The position numbers and the translations under genes were made by a program. DNA of 64,000 nucleotides from DATFJT01 sp965230755 (GTDB taxonomy: Bacteria; Bacteroidota; Bacteroidia; Chitinophagales; Saprospiraceae). The notes beneath the pieces were generated by a model. The model searched no databases. It saw only the letters and a program-made list of their open reading frames with translations, and had not been told where the DNA came from. Below, one piece after another: positions 26,015 through 35,449 of the stretch (positions are counted from its first letter, which is position 1; each line of letters opens with the position of its first letter). Where the stretch lies: positions 1 through 64,000 of the forward strand of contig CBDDLT010000004.1 in the NCBI GenBank assembly GCA_965230755.1, given 5' to 3'.

Positions 26015-26779
26015 TCAGACTTCTACCTCTGCTTGCACTCTTTCAAAAAATTCCACACTCAATGCCAAATAGTCTTCAGCACCTGCACTTCTCGGAGAAT
26101 AGCTGAATATATCCTTTCTCTGAGCCGGTGCTTCCGCCAAAGCCACGTTGTCCCTGATCAAGGTATCGTATACTTTCTCACCGAAATATTTTCTAATGGT
26201 CTTCACCACATCGCGATTCAAGACCTTTCTGCTGTCATACATTGTGCAGATAACCCCACCAATCTCCAACTTCTTATTCAATCTGAACTTAACCTTGTCT
26301 ATAATCTGCTTTATCTTAGCTAAACCTTGGAGCGCAAGAAATTCCGTCTGAAGTGGAATGATTACATAGCGGCTACAGGTTAAAGCATTTAATGTCAATA
26401 ATCCTAATGAAGGAGGACAATCGATCAATATAAAATCGTATTCTTCCACAAAAGGCTCGAATACTTCCCGTAAAATATACTCGCGTCCAGCTTCATTGAT
26501 AAGTTCCATCTCTGCACCGGATAAATCCAGAGTGGAAATAATAACATCCAGACCCGGTTTGACATTTACCGGTTCAGGCTCTGTCTCGCCTCGTACGGCT
26601 TCATATATAGTAGCTCCATTGTTTGGAATTCCCAAAGACAAAGTCAAATTAGCCTGAGGGTCAAGATCGACCAACAGAACTTTTTTTCCTAATTCTACCA
26701 GCCCCGCACCGAGGTTGATAGCACTCGTTGTTTTCCCAACGCCTCCTTTATGATTGAGGAGTGATATAATGTTTCCCAT
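26015..26779 (-). CDS. ParA/Soj family ATPase
   Basis: 254 aa from ATG 26779 (MGNIISLLNHKGGVGKTT). The open frame continues 25 codons upstream, but the ATG directly before the Walker A is the family's usual start. Deviant Walker A is K-G-G-V-G-K-T-T (~residues 11-18), Walker A' is D-L-D-P-Q-A-N, Walker B is F-I-L-I-D-C-P-P. Such ATPases form dynamic dimers on nucleoid DNA and position plasmids, chromosomes or cellular cargo. The neighbouring gene is not a ParB, and no parS-like palindrome was recognised nearby, so its role may be other than chromosome segregation. Confidence 0.93.
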   Translation of the reverse strand: MGNIISLLNHKGGVGKTTSAINLGAGLVELGKKVLLVDLDPQANLTLSLGIPNNGATIYEAVRGETEPEPVNVKPGLDVIISTLDLSGAEMELINEAGREYILREVFEPFVEEYDFILIDCPPSLGLLTLNALTCSRYVIIPLQTEFLALQGLAKIKQIIDKVKFRLNKKLEIGGVICTMYDSRKVLNRDVVKTIRKYFGEKVYDTLIRDNVALAEAPAQRKDIFSYSPRSAGAEDYLALSVEFFERVQAEVEV

Positions 26780-26905
26780 GTGACCTATTAAGAGTTTGTT
26801 TTCCCAAGCACAAATATAGTGCTTTTTTGTCATAAGAAAACAACTGAATATCAATTATTTGAACAGTAAATCCTTGGAACTGAAAGTGATACTTCAACTC
26901 AGCTA

Positions 26906-27646
26906 TTATAAGTGTCTTTGCTTCATTACTTCATAAAGACAAATTCCTGCAGCCACAGAAACATTGAAAGAATCCGTTTTTCCCATCTGAGGTATTTTTA
27001 TGCTCTCATCCAGGTTTTTTCGGACCTCGCTGCTAATCCCGTGATCTTCGGAACCAAACACCAATCCACAGTGGTATTGGTAATCGAGTTTGTCTGGCGA
27101 ATCACTGGCAGATAGGTGGGTTCCAATGATTTTAACATCGTAGGTTTTTAACTTCCTTATCGCCGAAACTATGTTTTTTTCACGGACAATATGAAGCATA
27201 TTAATGGCACCAGCACTCGTCTTTATTGAAAAGGCATTTAGAGGTGCGGTGTTTTTAAGCGGTAAGACTAGCGCATCGACTCCAAAAATTTCAGCGGATC
27301 GAGCAATTGCACCCAAATTCCTCACATCCGTAATACCTTCCAACAGCAGAATCAACCAGTGCTCGTTTTTCGGTTGGTGTGATTCGAAAAGCTCTTCTAG
27401 GCCCAAGTATTTGGTCAAAGATTTATAAGCGATAACTCCCTGATGGTTAGCTCCTTTAAACTTATCAAAGAAGGATTCAGGAACGGATTTATAAGGAATT
27501 CCCTTCTCCTTACAGGCTTTTCTCAAGCTTTTTTCGAACTCTCCTCTGACCCTTCTCGATATCACCACTGAATCTAAAATTTCACCCCGATTGAGATACT
27601 CGAGAATGGGTTTTCTACCCATCAATATATTGTCTTCTAACTTCAT
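26906..27646 (-). CDS. rlmB: 23S rRNA (guanosine-2'-O-)-methyltransferase RlmB / SpoU family
   Basis: 246 aa. N-terminal substrate-binding domain (M-G-R-K-P-I-L-E-Y-L at the start; G-I-P-Y-K-S-V-P), then the SpoU methyltransferase knot domain from ~95: L-L-L-E-G-I-T-D-V-R-N-L-G-A-I-A-R-S-A (motif 1), V-F-G-S-E-D-H-G-I-S (motif 2) and I-P-Q-M-G-K-T-D-S-F-N-V-S-V-A-A (motif 3). It methylates the ribose of G2251 in 23S rRNA in E. coli; other tRNA/rRNA targets are possible for close paralogues, so rlmB is the best single guess. Confidence 0.9.
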   Translation of the reverse strand: MKLEDNILMGRKPILEYLNRGEILDSVVISRRVRGEFEKSLRKACKEKGIPYKSVPESFFDKFKGANHQGVIAYKSLTKYLGLEELFESHQPKNEHWLILLLEGITDVRNLGAIARSAEIFGVDALVLPLKNTAPLNAFSIKTSAGAINMLHIVREKNIVSAIRKLKTYDVKIIGTHLSASDSPDKLDYQYHCGLVFGSEDHGISSEVRKNLDESIKIPQMGKTDSFNVSVAAGICLYEVMKQRHL

Positions 27647-27753
27647 AATCGGACAATTTTACAAAAAAGCCTTGTCATTATTTTAAGTATTTCTTATTAT
27701 AGACTTAACTTAACCCAATAATCTTAATCCAATTTTTAAACAAAATAAATACC

Positions 27754-30700
27754 ATGAATTTTTTCGAAAAACTACTTTTAATTTTGTTTTTGTTCATTAG
27801 CTTTTCGCTCCAAGCTCAATTCCAGTCTCCTATGGATTTGGCATTGAGACATTTGGAGAAGAATTTTGCTGAGTACGATCTAACACAAGACGAAATTAAA
27901 GATCTGATTGTAAAAGACATCACTTACAGCGAGCAAAGTGGTCTTACCAACATCTATTTCTATCAATCCCACAATGGAATTGAAGCGTATAATGGAATCA
28001 TCAATGCGCACATCACGAAGGATGGCAAGGTACTTCGCGTGTCAAGTAATGCGATATCAAACTACCCGGATCGGCTTAGGGTAATATCCAATACCGTGAG
28101 ACCAGTCGAAGCATTGAGAACAGCGATGTCTGAGCTGGAGATGAATATGAATGCTCCTTTGGAAAAGCTAAAAGAGGAAAAGACAAGGGCTGAGTTTGGC
28201 AATAGCGAGTTGTTTTTCGATGACGTTATAGCGAAATTGGTAGGTTACGAATTCGAAGATAAAGTAGTTCTATCCTGGTCTTTGCAAATACAAAATGCCG
28301 CAGATGGACATCTGTGGAATTTCATCATCGATGCTAATTCCGGGGAAGTAATTGCTCAAAAGGACTTCACTACTCAATGTTCTTTTGGACATGCGCATAC
28401 CAGTGGCTGTAACAGCAGCCATCATTTCCTAGGTAATCAAACATCTTATTCTATAGAGACGGTACAGAAAATGGAAACCATGGTTACGGACGGAAGCGCA
28501 TATAAGGTTTTTGCCGTTCCTGCTGAGAGTCCATCGCACGGTCCTCATGTGGTCGTCAATGAACCTTCAGATCCAGCGGCAAGTCCATTTGGATGGCACG
28601 ACACCAATGGAGTTGATGGACCAGAATTTACAACTCTAAGAGGAAATAATGTAGAAGTCCGATTGGATAGAAATGCGGATAACAATGCTGATGGTCCAAC
28701 CCCAGATGGTGGACCGGACTTGCAGTTCATATTCGATTATGATATCACCTTAAATGGACAAGATCCAGTCAATGAAAGTGCGAGTTTGACGAATCTTTTT
28801 TACATGATCAATGTGATGCACGATTTTTCTCACCACTATGGTTTTGATGAAAAGAGTGGAAATTTCCAGTCTACTAATTATTCCGGTGCTGGGGCAGGCA
28901 GTGACCACGTTATTGCGTTTGCTCAATACGGTGCATCGACAGGAAGTCCGGATCTATTGAACAATGCGAACTTCGCGACTCCAGGTGACGGACAGAACGG
29001 ATCTACAAGAATGTATCTTTGGGATAGATCCAGTGCCAATTTGCAAATTGTCAACGTGATCAGTCCTTCTCAAGCTGTTTCGGGATATACTGCGGCTAGA
29101 GCGAGCTTCGGTGGTGATTTAGAGGATGGAGAGATCGAAGCGGAAGCGGTTTTGGTTGATGATGGTAGTGCCACTCCTTCTTTGAACTGTAATGACACTG
29201 AAAATGACATCGACGGAAAAATTGCGATTATAGACCGGGGTGTATGTGAGTTTGGAACGAAGATTTTAAATGCGGAACAAGCTGGTGCCGTTGCCGCTAT
29301 AGTTTGTAATTATCAAGATGGTTTGGTGAATATGGGAGCTGGTAGAGAAGGTAGTCAGGTTACTATCCCAGGGGTTTTCATTACTAAATCAGACTGCGAT
29401 CAAATTAAATTATATCTCGACCAGAATCCGGTCATTCGATTGGCTATTCCAGATGAAAGTGGTCCTGACTTCCTTACTGGAGAGTTTGATAATGGAATTA
29501 TTGCTCACGAGTTCGGTCACGGTATTTCGAATCGTTTAACAGGAGGTCCAACTACTGGATTCTGTCTAGGAAACGAAGAGCAAATGGGTGAAGGATGGAG
29601 TGATTTTATGACTTTGGCTCTAAGTACATCAAGTGTTGACGCTCCTGGCGACAGAAGAGGAATAGGAACTTATGTTACGAGAGAAGCCAATGACGGAAGA
29701 GGAATTAGAACCTATCCCTACTCCGCTGACAAGGGCGTTAATCCACATACATACGACAATATTATAACAGAAAGTATTCCTCACGGTGTTGGTTCTGTCT
29801 GGAATGCAATGTTGTGGGATCTCTACTGGAAAATGTCTGAAGAGCATGGCTTCCAGGATGACTTGTACAACGGAACAGGTGGAAATAATATGGCGATACA
29901 ACTTGTATTTGAAGGTATGAAAATGCAAGTGTGCGAACCAGGATTTGTTGATGGTCGCGATGCGATTCTTGCGGCTGATGTAGCTTTATATGATGGAGCC
30001 AATCAATGTTTGATTTGGCAAGTATTTGCGGATAGAGGATTAGGATTTAGCGCTACTCAAGGTTCGAACAATAGCCGTTTGGACGGTGTGGAAGCATTCG
30101 ACATGCCTCCTTCTTGTTCTAATAGCATCTACTTATCAAAGACTTCTGACAAAGATCTTATTGTAGCAGGTGAAGAATTTACAATTACCATCGAAGCGAC
30201 CAATTATGTTGGTGCAGCTCAAACGAATGTTGTTATCGATGACGCAATTCCAACCGGAGCAATGGTTGACGAGGGAAGTATTACCATACCATACAATATC
30301 AATGGATCAGTAATTAGTTTCTCACTTGGTGACTTAGCCATGGAAGAGACTAAATCCTTCTCTTATACTTTGATCAGTTCTTTCAGAGGAATACATCAAA
30401 GTGAGTTCAGCATGCATGAAGATTGGGAAAATGGAAGAGGAGACTGGAATATTACCATCGATCCTGAATCAGGATTATTCTGGACACCAACTCAGGAAAA
30501 CTCCGGAGTGATGGCTCCTTATAGTGGAGAAAACTATTGGATTTCTTACGTTTCGGGATCTAGCTCCATACAGCAATTGTTCAAAGAGTCTACGGTTAGA
30601 ATACCTGAAAACAATCCTGTGATTCGATTCTTTCACAAGTACTGGACAGAAATGGCTCAGGACGGAGGAATTATCGAGATCTCTAATGACGGAGGAAATA

Positions 30701-31323
30701 GCTGGGACAATTTAGATCTTAATTTCTTCAGAAGAGCTTACAGAGGATACTTACAGTCTCCAGCTTTACCAGGGCCGATTAGAGCGTTCTGGGGCCAGGA
30801 GTTAGAGTATATTGGTTCTTATGCAGATTTAGGCAATTATGCCGGACAGGATGTATTGATCAGATTTTCTCTAGGATCGAATTTTGAAAATGTAGATCAA
30901 AATATTTTATTCTGGATGTTGGATGATGTTGATATTTTCTCTATGTTCAATTATAATTCCGAAGCTTGCGCAAGATCGGCAGAAGGAGCATCTTTCTGCA
31001 CAGAGATGCCTGAAAGAGGAGTTATCGTAGAACCAGTGGAAGTAGTGAACAATGAAGAAATTGTCAACAATACCTTATCTGTTGACGTTAGTCCTAATCC
31101 AGCGGTTGATGATTTGAATATCAATATGGTTTCGAACTTTAATTCGACCATAGAAATTCAGGTATTAGATCTTCAAGGAAGAATAGTAACAACTAGAAAG
31201 GATCGAATTGCCAATGGTGTGAATCAAGTTAGTATGGATGTAAGCAGTCTAAGCACAGGAGCTTATGTCATTAAGATAGAACACGAAAAAGGTTCGGAAC
31301 TAAGGAAAATCATTAAGAAATAA
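27754..31323 (+). CDS. T9SS-exported M36 (fungalysin-type) zinc metallopeptidase
   Basis: 1189 aa. Signal peptide (to Q-A-Q, ~21), FTP/PepSY-like propeptide (~30-200), M36 catalytic domain with H-E-F-G-H (~588) and the downstream E-Q-M-G-E-G-W-S-D-F zinc Glu. A PA domain is inserted before the active site (~440-560: G-K-I-A-I-I-D-R-G-V-C-E-F-G). A DUF11-like segment and a C-terminal ~75-aa type A sorting domain (V-S-P-N-P-A-V-D-D-L ... G-A-Y-V-I-K-I-E) follow, so it is exported through the type IX system and probably cell-surface attached. It likely degrades extracellular proteins. No operon partner; followed by a strong terminator. Confidence 0.95.
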   Translation: MNFFEKLLLILFLFISFSLQAQFQSPMDLALRHLEKNFAEYDLTQDEIKDLIVKDITYSEQSGLTNIYFYQSHNGIEAYNGIINAHITKDGKVLRVSSNAISNYPDRLRVISNTVRPVEALRTAMSELEMNMNAPLEKLKEEKTRAEFGNSELFFDDVIAKLVGYEFEDKVVLSWSLQIQNAADGHLWNFIIDANSGEVIAQKDFTTQCSFGHAHTSGCNSSHHFLGNQTSYSIETVQKMETMVTDGSAYKVFAVPAESPSHGPHVVVNEPSDPAASPFGWHDTNGVDGPEFTTLRGNNVEVRLDRNADNNADGPTPDGGPDLQFIFDYDITLNGQDPVNESASLTNLFYMINVMHDFSHHYGFDEKSGNFQSTNYSGAGAGSDHVIAFAQYGASTGSPDLLNNANFATPGDGQNGSTRMYLWDRSSANLQIVNVISPSQAVSGYTAARASFGGDLEDGEIEAEAVLVDDGSATPSLNCNDTENDIDGKIAIIDRGVCEFGTKILNAEQAGAVAAIVCNYQDGLVNMGAGREGSQVTIPGVFITKSDCDQIKLYLDQNPVIRLAIPDESGPDFLTGEFDNGIIAHEFGHGISNRLTGGPTTGFCLGNEEQMGEGWSDFMTLALSTSSVDAPGDRRGIGTYVTREANDGRGIRTYPYSADKGVNPHTYDNIITESIPHGVGSVWNAMLWDLYWKMSEEHGFQDDLYNGTGGNNMAIQLVFEGMKMQVCEPGFVDGRDAILAADVALYDGANQCLIWQVFADRGLGFSATQGSNNSRLDGVEAFDMPPSCSNSIYLSKTSDKDLIVAGEEFTITIEATNYVGAAQTNVVIDDAIPTGAMVDEGSITIPYNINGSVISFSLGDLAMEETKSFSYTLISSFRGIHQSEFSMHEDWENGRGDWNITIDPESGLFWTPTQENSGVMAPYSGENYWISYVSGSSSIQQLFKESTVRIPENNPVIRFFHKYWTEMAQDGGIIEISNDGGNSWDNLDLNFFRRAYRGYLQSPALPGPIRAFWGQELEYIGSYADLGNYAGQDVLIRFSLGSNFENVDQNILFWMLDDVDIFSMFNYNSEACARSAEGASFCTEMPERGVIVEPVEVVNNEEIVNNTLSVDVSPNPAVDDLNINMVSNFNSTIEIQVLDLQGRIVTTRKDRIANGVNQVSMDVSSLSTGAYVIKIEHEKGSELRKIIKK

Positions 31324-31350
31324 CCTTGCCGAATACCAAATGATGTTTAT

Positions 31351-31385
31351 GGGAGGAAGTATCGGACAAACTTCCTCCCTTTTTA
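31351..31385 (+). terminator. Intrinsic terminator of the M36 peptidase gene
   Basis: A perfect 10-bp stem, GGGAGGAAGT (31351-31360) with ACTTCCTCCC (31370-31379), is followed by a T run at 31380-31384. 28 bp after the stop codon. Confidence 0.9.
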
Positions 31386-31659
31386 TTTTACCAAAGAACC
31401 TCCTCCCGCCCAATCCTGTATAAGTGAAGTCCGCTTGTTCATCCTCAAAATTGGCTTAAGAGACGAATTGCATAAGAAATGGAGATCAGAACCCTCCTGA
31501 CCCGACGGGCAGGCAAGGAATGTCGAACACCGAACACCGAACACCGAACATCGAATAAGGAATAAGGAATAAGGAATAAGGAATAAGGAATAAGGAATAA
31601 GGAATAAGGAATAAGGAATAAGGAATAAGGAAGGTGGAAAGTTGAACTGTAAGAACGAA
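31386..31659. other. Intergenic region with a GC palindrome and a heptamer array, no gene seen
   Basis: Contains a short GC-rich inverted repeat (CCTGACCCGACGGGCAGG at ~31497-31514) and, from 31524, the heptamer array listed separately. A minus-strand frame through this stretch repeats a 7-residue peptide because the DNA repeats every 7 bases; it is not taken as a gene. Confidence 0.6.
31524..31628. repeat. 15-unit heptamer array: CGAACAC grading into GGAATAA
   Basis: Exactly 105 bp = 15 x 7. Units are CGAACAC x3, CGAACAT, CGAATAA, then GGAATAA x10. The single CGAATAA unit is intermediate between the two families, which shows how the array drifts and expands. It lies between the M36 gene and murB, both of which end toward it. 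Confidence 0.95.
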
Positions 31660-32670
31660 CTAAGAAAAAATGTTGACCTCTCTCTCAAGCTTAATTCCGA
31701 ATTCGGCTTGTACCGCTTGAGCTATTTTTTCCGACAAATCGTAAATTTCTTGGCCACTGGCATTGCCGTGGTTGACCAATATCAGGGCGTGTTTATCATA
31801 TACTCCTGCATCTCCACTACGAAAACCCTTAAACTCGACTTGCTCTATCAACCATGCAGCGGGAATCTTCACCTTCTCTTCATCAAGCTCATAAAAAGGA
31901 GCAAAAGGATGATCTTTCTGAATACCTTGAAGTAGCTCACGACTTACAATTGGATTCTTAAAGAAAGAACCTGCATTGGGTAGTTGATTTGGATCGGGAA
32001 GCTTTTCTCTTCGCAGATTGGCCACTACTTGCGCCATTTCACGAATGTTGGGTTCTTTAATACCCAGGGTGTTTAATTTCATTCGAATACCACCATAACT
32101 GACGGACACCTGGTGTTTTTTGTTCAGTTTTAAGAATAGGCGCGTAATGATGAATTGATCCTTCTTATCGCCTTTGAAGACACTCTGTCTGTATTCGAAT
32201 TTGCACATCTTTTCATGAAAGGTCCACAGTCTTCCGGTGCTTTTTTCAATAGCCTCTAATGCGTAGAAGCAATCCTTCAATTCGACCCCATAGGCACCAA
32301 TATTTTGAATCGGAGCAGCTCCTACCTTTCCCGGTATCAAGGTTAAATTCTCAATTCCGCCAAGATTTTGTTCTAGACAGAAATCCACCAAAGACTGCCA
32401 ATCCTCTCCTGCTCCAGCACTTACAATAGCGTATTCTTCATTGTCGAACACCCGTTCGATGCCCATGATACCTACCTGCAATAATGGCCCCTTCATTTCT
32501 TTACCGACAAATAGAATATTACTTCCTCCACCTAAAATGCGAACATCCGGATGAGCCGACAATACTTCTCTAATTTCTTCTTCTGATCTGGGCTGAAAGA
32601 AAAGCTCAGCCGAAGTATTGATAGAAAAACTATTGAAGTCTTTTAGTGAGAAGTCTTTATTGCCCTGCAT
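31660..32670 (-). CDS. murB: UDP-N-acetylmuramate dehydrogenase (UDP-N-acetylenolpyruvoylglucosamine reductase)
   Basis: 336 aa, type I MurB. FAD-binding domain: F-N-S-F at the N-terminus, I-L-G-G-G-S-N-I-L-F, G-I-E-N-L-T-L-I-P-G-K-V-G-A-A-P-I-Q-N-I-G-A-Y-G. Substrate domain: Y-R-Q-S-V-F-K, P-N-A-G-S-F-F-K-N-P (catalytic Ser) and A-A-W-L-I-E-Q. It reduces UDP-GlcNAc-enolpyruvate to UDP-MurNAc in peptidoglycan synthesis. It is the last gene of a three-gene run and overlaps the preceding gene by 14 bp; its stop lies 31 bp from the end of the heptamer array. Confidence 0.97.
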   Translation of the reverse strand: MQGNKDFSLKDFNSFSINTSAELFFQPRSEEEIREVLSAHPDVRILGGGSNILFVGKEMKGPLLQVGIMGIERVFDNEEYAIVSAGAGEDWQSLVDFCLEQNLGGIENLTLIPGKVGAAPIQNIGAYGVELKDCFYALEAIEKSTGRLWTFHEKMCKFEYRQSVFKGDKKDQFIITRLFLKLNKKHQVSVSYGGIRMKLNTLGIKEPNIREMAQVVANLRREKLPDPNQLPNAGSFFKNPIVSRELLQGIQKDHPFAPFYELDEEKVKIPAAWLIEQVEFKGFRSGDAGVYDKHALILVNHGNASGQEIYDLSEKIAQAVQAEFGIKLEREVNIFS

Positions 32671-33196
32671 TTGAAATTCGATTATAAGGAATCCCTAAAA
32701 ATCCTAAATAAATATTTAACTCCAAAGAATCTTGTAAAATAGACGGAGAAACATCATCCATTCGATAAGTAATCCATTCATCCTGATCTCGGAGTAGCAG
32801 GTGATAATAATCCGATTTGGTCTTCCTCTTGATCTCAGCCATCCCAAATCTACTGGCAATGATGCCATTCACCTTTTCGACTTGAACCATCTTTTTATCT
32901 ACTAAGCGGGAGTTGGGGTAAAAATTAATAAAATGGGTCAGCAAAGGAGAAAAAATCATGATGACTACAGAGAAAAAGGCCATTGCTCTGTATACTAAGG
33001 GCTTCACCCAGTAACTATCCTTGTACAATAAATAACAAAGCAAAGTAGAAAGCGGTAGGGCGATCAACAGGGACCATTTCAGTAAAGAGAAGGGGTTTTG
33101 GTAATTGGAAAGATTGGTGAATTCGAAAGCATATAGTGTAATTCCGCCGAAAATTATCAGCACGACAAAGATCGCAATGATCATTGACTTATCCAT
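32657..33196 (-). CDS. Small membrane protein between ABC exporter and murB, unknown function
   Basis: 179 aa from ATG 33196 (MDKSMIIAIF); a GTG at 33202 is an alternative. Three hydrophobic helices (~5-24, ~40-58, ~70-92) are followed by a ~85-aa soluble C-terminal part rich in charged residues (Y-Y-H-L-L-L-R-D-Q-D-E-W-I-T-Y-R). The start overlaps the ABC exporter's stop by 8 bp and its end overlaps murB's start by 14 bp, so the three genes form one tightly coupled operon. Family not recognised; a role in the envelope is likely from position. Confidence 0.65.
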   Translation of the reverse strand: MDKSMIIAIFVVLIIFGGITLYAFEFTNLSNYQNPFSLLKWSLLIALPLSTLLCYLLYKDSYWVKPLVYRAMAFFSVVIMIFSPLLTHFINFYPNSRLVDKKMVQVEKVNGIIASRFGMAEIKRKTKSDYYHLLLRDQDEWITYRMDDVSPSILQDSLELNIYLGFLGIPYNRISNAGQ

Positions 33197-34988
33197 TTGC
33201 ACCTATCTTGTCCATTAATTGTAATTCCACCATTGCCCGATATCTGCCTTCATTAATATCCATTAATTCTTCGTGATCTCCTTCTTCAACGATCAAACCA
33301 TCTTCAAGTACATATATGCGGTCCACATTTCTGATTGTACTTAATCGGTGCGCAATTATAATCGATGTCCTACCTTCCATGAGCACGTTGAGCGCCTGCT
33401 GCACCAATTGTTCTGATTCCGCATCCAGACTGGAAGTAGCCTCATCCAAAATCAAATATCTTGGGTTTCTCAAGATTGCTCTTGCAATGGCCAATCGCTG
33501 TCGCTGACCACCAGAGAGTTTTATCCCTCGATCGCCGATAATCGTGTCCAATCCCTGAGGAAACTTACTGATATACTCCCAGGCATTGGCCTTTTTTGTC
33601 GCTTCGATCAGTTCTTCTTCCGTGGCACTGGCATCTCCGTATAAGAGGTTCTCTCTAATGCTACCTCCTAATAGAATAAGCTCCTGAGGCACCCAGGCGA
33701 AATGATTTCTATAATCGATGATGTTCGAATCTCTAGCGTCCTGACCGCCAACTAGGATTTCTCCACTGTATTCGGGGTAATATCTCAACAACAATTTTGC
33801 TATGGTACTTTTTCCTGAGCCACTCGCCCCGACCAGCGCAATCTTCTGTCCTTCCTTAATATCAATGTTGATATCCTTGAGGACAGGAAGATCCTCTCTT
33901 GTCGGATAGGAAAACTTCAAATTCTTAATCTCAATTTCCCCTTTCAGAATATCGGTATCGGCATCTTCCTTGGGTTCCAATTCTGCCTCGGTAGTCAATA
34001 AATCCATTACTCTTTCAGAAGCCCCCATGGCCGCTAAGATCTGAGAGTATAAATTACCCAAACTTCCCACTGAAGCACCGACCATCGACGTGATAGCGAT
34101 AAAAGTAACCAGCCTTCCCGCGCTCATTGTTCCGTCCTGTACCATCAAGGCTCCTTCCCACAAAACATAAAACATCACCCCAAAAAGAATCGTAATAATG
34201 AAAGCAATGAACAAACCTCTGTATCGTCCGAATTTTACCGAAATCCTAACTACTTCCTGGATCAGCTTCGAATACTTTTTTATTTCAAATGCTTCATTGG
34301 TGAAAGCCTTTACCAGGCTTACATTGTGTAGGGATTCTTCCAGTGCGACATTCGAACTCGCCAATATCTCCTGTCTCTTCTTCGAAAAAGAACGAATGAA
34401 GCGACCAAAGAAAACCGCCATGATCACCACCACTGGAAATACGGAAAACATCTTTAGCGCCAGATCTGTCGTTTCGACGAATAGGTAGCCTAATCCAAAA
34501 ACCAAAATGACTATTTGCCTCAGGAACTCTGCCAATGTAATGCTCAAAACACTCTGCAATTGTCCGACATCTGTGGTAGCTCTACTGGTCAATTCCCCTA
34601 CCCTATTTTCTTCGAAAAATGTGATGGGAAGACAGATTAGACGATTGTACAATGCTTTTCGAATGTCCGCCATGGTTTGCTCGCTGACATAAGTAAAGAG
34701 CAACACGCGAAAAAAGGAAAATAGGGCCTGTAAAAGAAGTACGATTACCAATCCCCAGCCCAATTCGGACATGGAAAATCCATAGCTTGGATTGGCTTGA
34801 GCTACGTTCAGCAATTCCCCTGAAATCACGGTGAGGATCAAAACAAAACTGGAAGAAACTGCCAGCAATATCAATCCCAATATAAATGAAAGTGAATACG
34901 GACGCAGGAAAGAAAGCAATCGTTTGGTCTTTGCCCACTCCTCTTTGGTCCACGTAAATTTTCTCTTTTTCTCCTGGTCGTTACTCAT
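33189..34988 (-). CDS. ABC exporter, MsbA/lipid-type (fused membrane and ATPase domains)
   Basis: 599 aa. Six-helix ABC transmembrane domain (~20-330), then a nucleotide-binding domain with Walker A (G-A-S-G-S-G-K-S-T ~395), Q-loop (W-V-P-Q-E), signature (K-L-S-G-G-Q-R-Q-R), Walker B (Y-L-I-L-D-E-A-T) and H-loop (I-A-H-R-L-S). A half-transporter that works as a homodimer or with a partner. The Bacteroidota homologues are annotated as multidrug or lipid A exporters; the exact substrate is unknown. First gene of the exporter-membrane protein-murB operon; a TATCTTTG box lies at 35006-35013 on the minus strand, 17 bp upstream. Confidence 0.92.
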   Translation of the reverse strand: MSNDQEKKRKFTWTKEEWAKTKRLLSFLRPYSLSFILGLILLAVSSSFVLILTVISGELLNVAQANPSYGFSMSELGWGLVIVLLLQALFSFFRVLLFTYVSEQTMADIRKALYNRLICLPITFFEENRVGELTSRATTDVGQLQSVLSITLAEFLRQIVILVFGLGYLFVETTDLALKMFSVFPVVVIMAVFFGRFIRSFSKKRQEILASSNVALEESLHNVSLVKAFTNEAFEIKKYSKLIQEVVRISVKFGRYRGLFIAFIITILFGVMFYVLWEGALMVQDGTMSAGRLVTFIAITSMVGASVGSLGNLYSQILAAMGASERVMDLLTTEAELEPKEDADTDILKGEIEIKNLKFSYPTREDLPVLKDINIDIKEGQKIALVGASGSGKSTIAKLLLRYYPEYSGEILVGGQDARDSNIIDYRNHFAWVPQELILLGGSIRENLLYGDASATEEELIEATKKANAWEYISKFPQGLDTIIGDRGIKLSGGQRQRLAIARAILRNPRYLILDEATSSLDAESEQLVQQALNVLMEGRTSIIIAHRLSTIRNVDRIYVLEDGLIVEEGDHEELMDINEGRYRAMVELQLMDKIGANG

Positions 34989-35005
34989 TAAAATCGATTG
35001 AGTGG

Positions 35006-35013
35006 CAAAGATA
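35006..35013 (-). promoter_or_regulatory. Candidate -7 box for the ABC exporter-murB operon
   Basis: TATCTTTG on the minus strand, an exact TAnnTTTG match at a sensible distance from the start codon. The -33 element is not clear. Confidence 0.45.
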
Positions 35014-35089
35014 GGAATTGATTACAAACAAAGTTGATCGAGAGATTTTTCAAAACCCTATTGCCATTTTTTCGTCTATACAGTAACTG

Positions 35090-35449
35090 CTATGGAGAAT
35101 TTAAAGTATTGATCTCCTTATTCTTTTCTTCCACAAAATTCCTTAATGTTTTGTCCTTTCTGAAAATGTAAGTATACACCCACATGATGGTTGCGGTCGG
35201 TATTACATCTATACTGGGCAGCAATTCTTCTATCGTTCCCAATATCCCTCCAGCTGCAGCGGAGAAGAGTTGTTTCCTATACATGGCGAATATTGCAATT
35301 CCATAAAAAGGAGCAAATATTACATCGCCCAGCTCTCCGAAGAGAGGAACGGTGTAGGTAAGCATCCCCAAAACATCAAGAACTACAGATAAAACGAGGT
35401 GCTGTTTCTTGGTCTTATCGAATTTTTGCAATGCTTTTTCGTTCGTCAT
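35090..35449 (-). CDS. Small membrane protein, unknown function
   Basis: 119 aa with a Lys-rich N-terminus (residues 1-17), two to three hydrophobic segments (~18-35, ~44-58, ~63-95) and a charged C-terminal tail (R-K-D-K-T-L-R-N-F-V-E-E-K-N-K). The hydrophobic region has G-E-L-G-D-V-I-F-A-P-F-Y-G, seen in a family of small uncharacterised Bacteroidota membrane proteins. No further role can be supported. Monocistronic; 100 bp from the ABC exporter operon. Confidence 0.6.
   Translation of the reverse strand: MTNEKALQKFDKTKKQHLVLSVVLDVLGMLTYTVPLFGELGDVIFAPFYGIAIFAMYRKQLFSAAAGGILGTIEELLPSIDVIPTATIMWVYTYIFRKDKTLRNFVEEKNKEINTLNSP

Noticed and set aside
31524..31628. CRISPR-like array
   Set aside because: The units are 7 bp with no spacers; it is a simple tandem repeat.
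31383..31688. Minus-strand frame with a repeated 7-residue peptide
   Set aside because: It is produced by the 7-bp DNA repeat and ends over murB; no gene-like composition outside the repeat.
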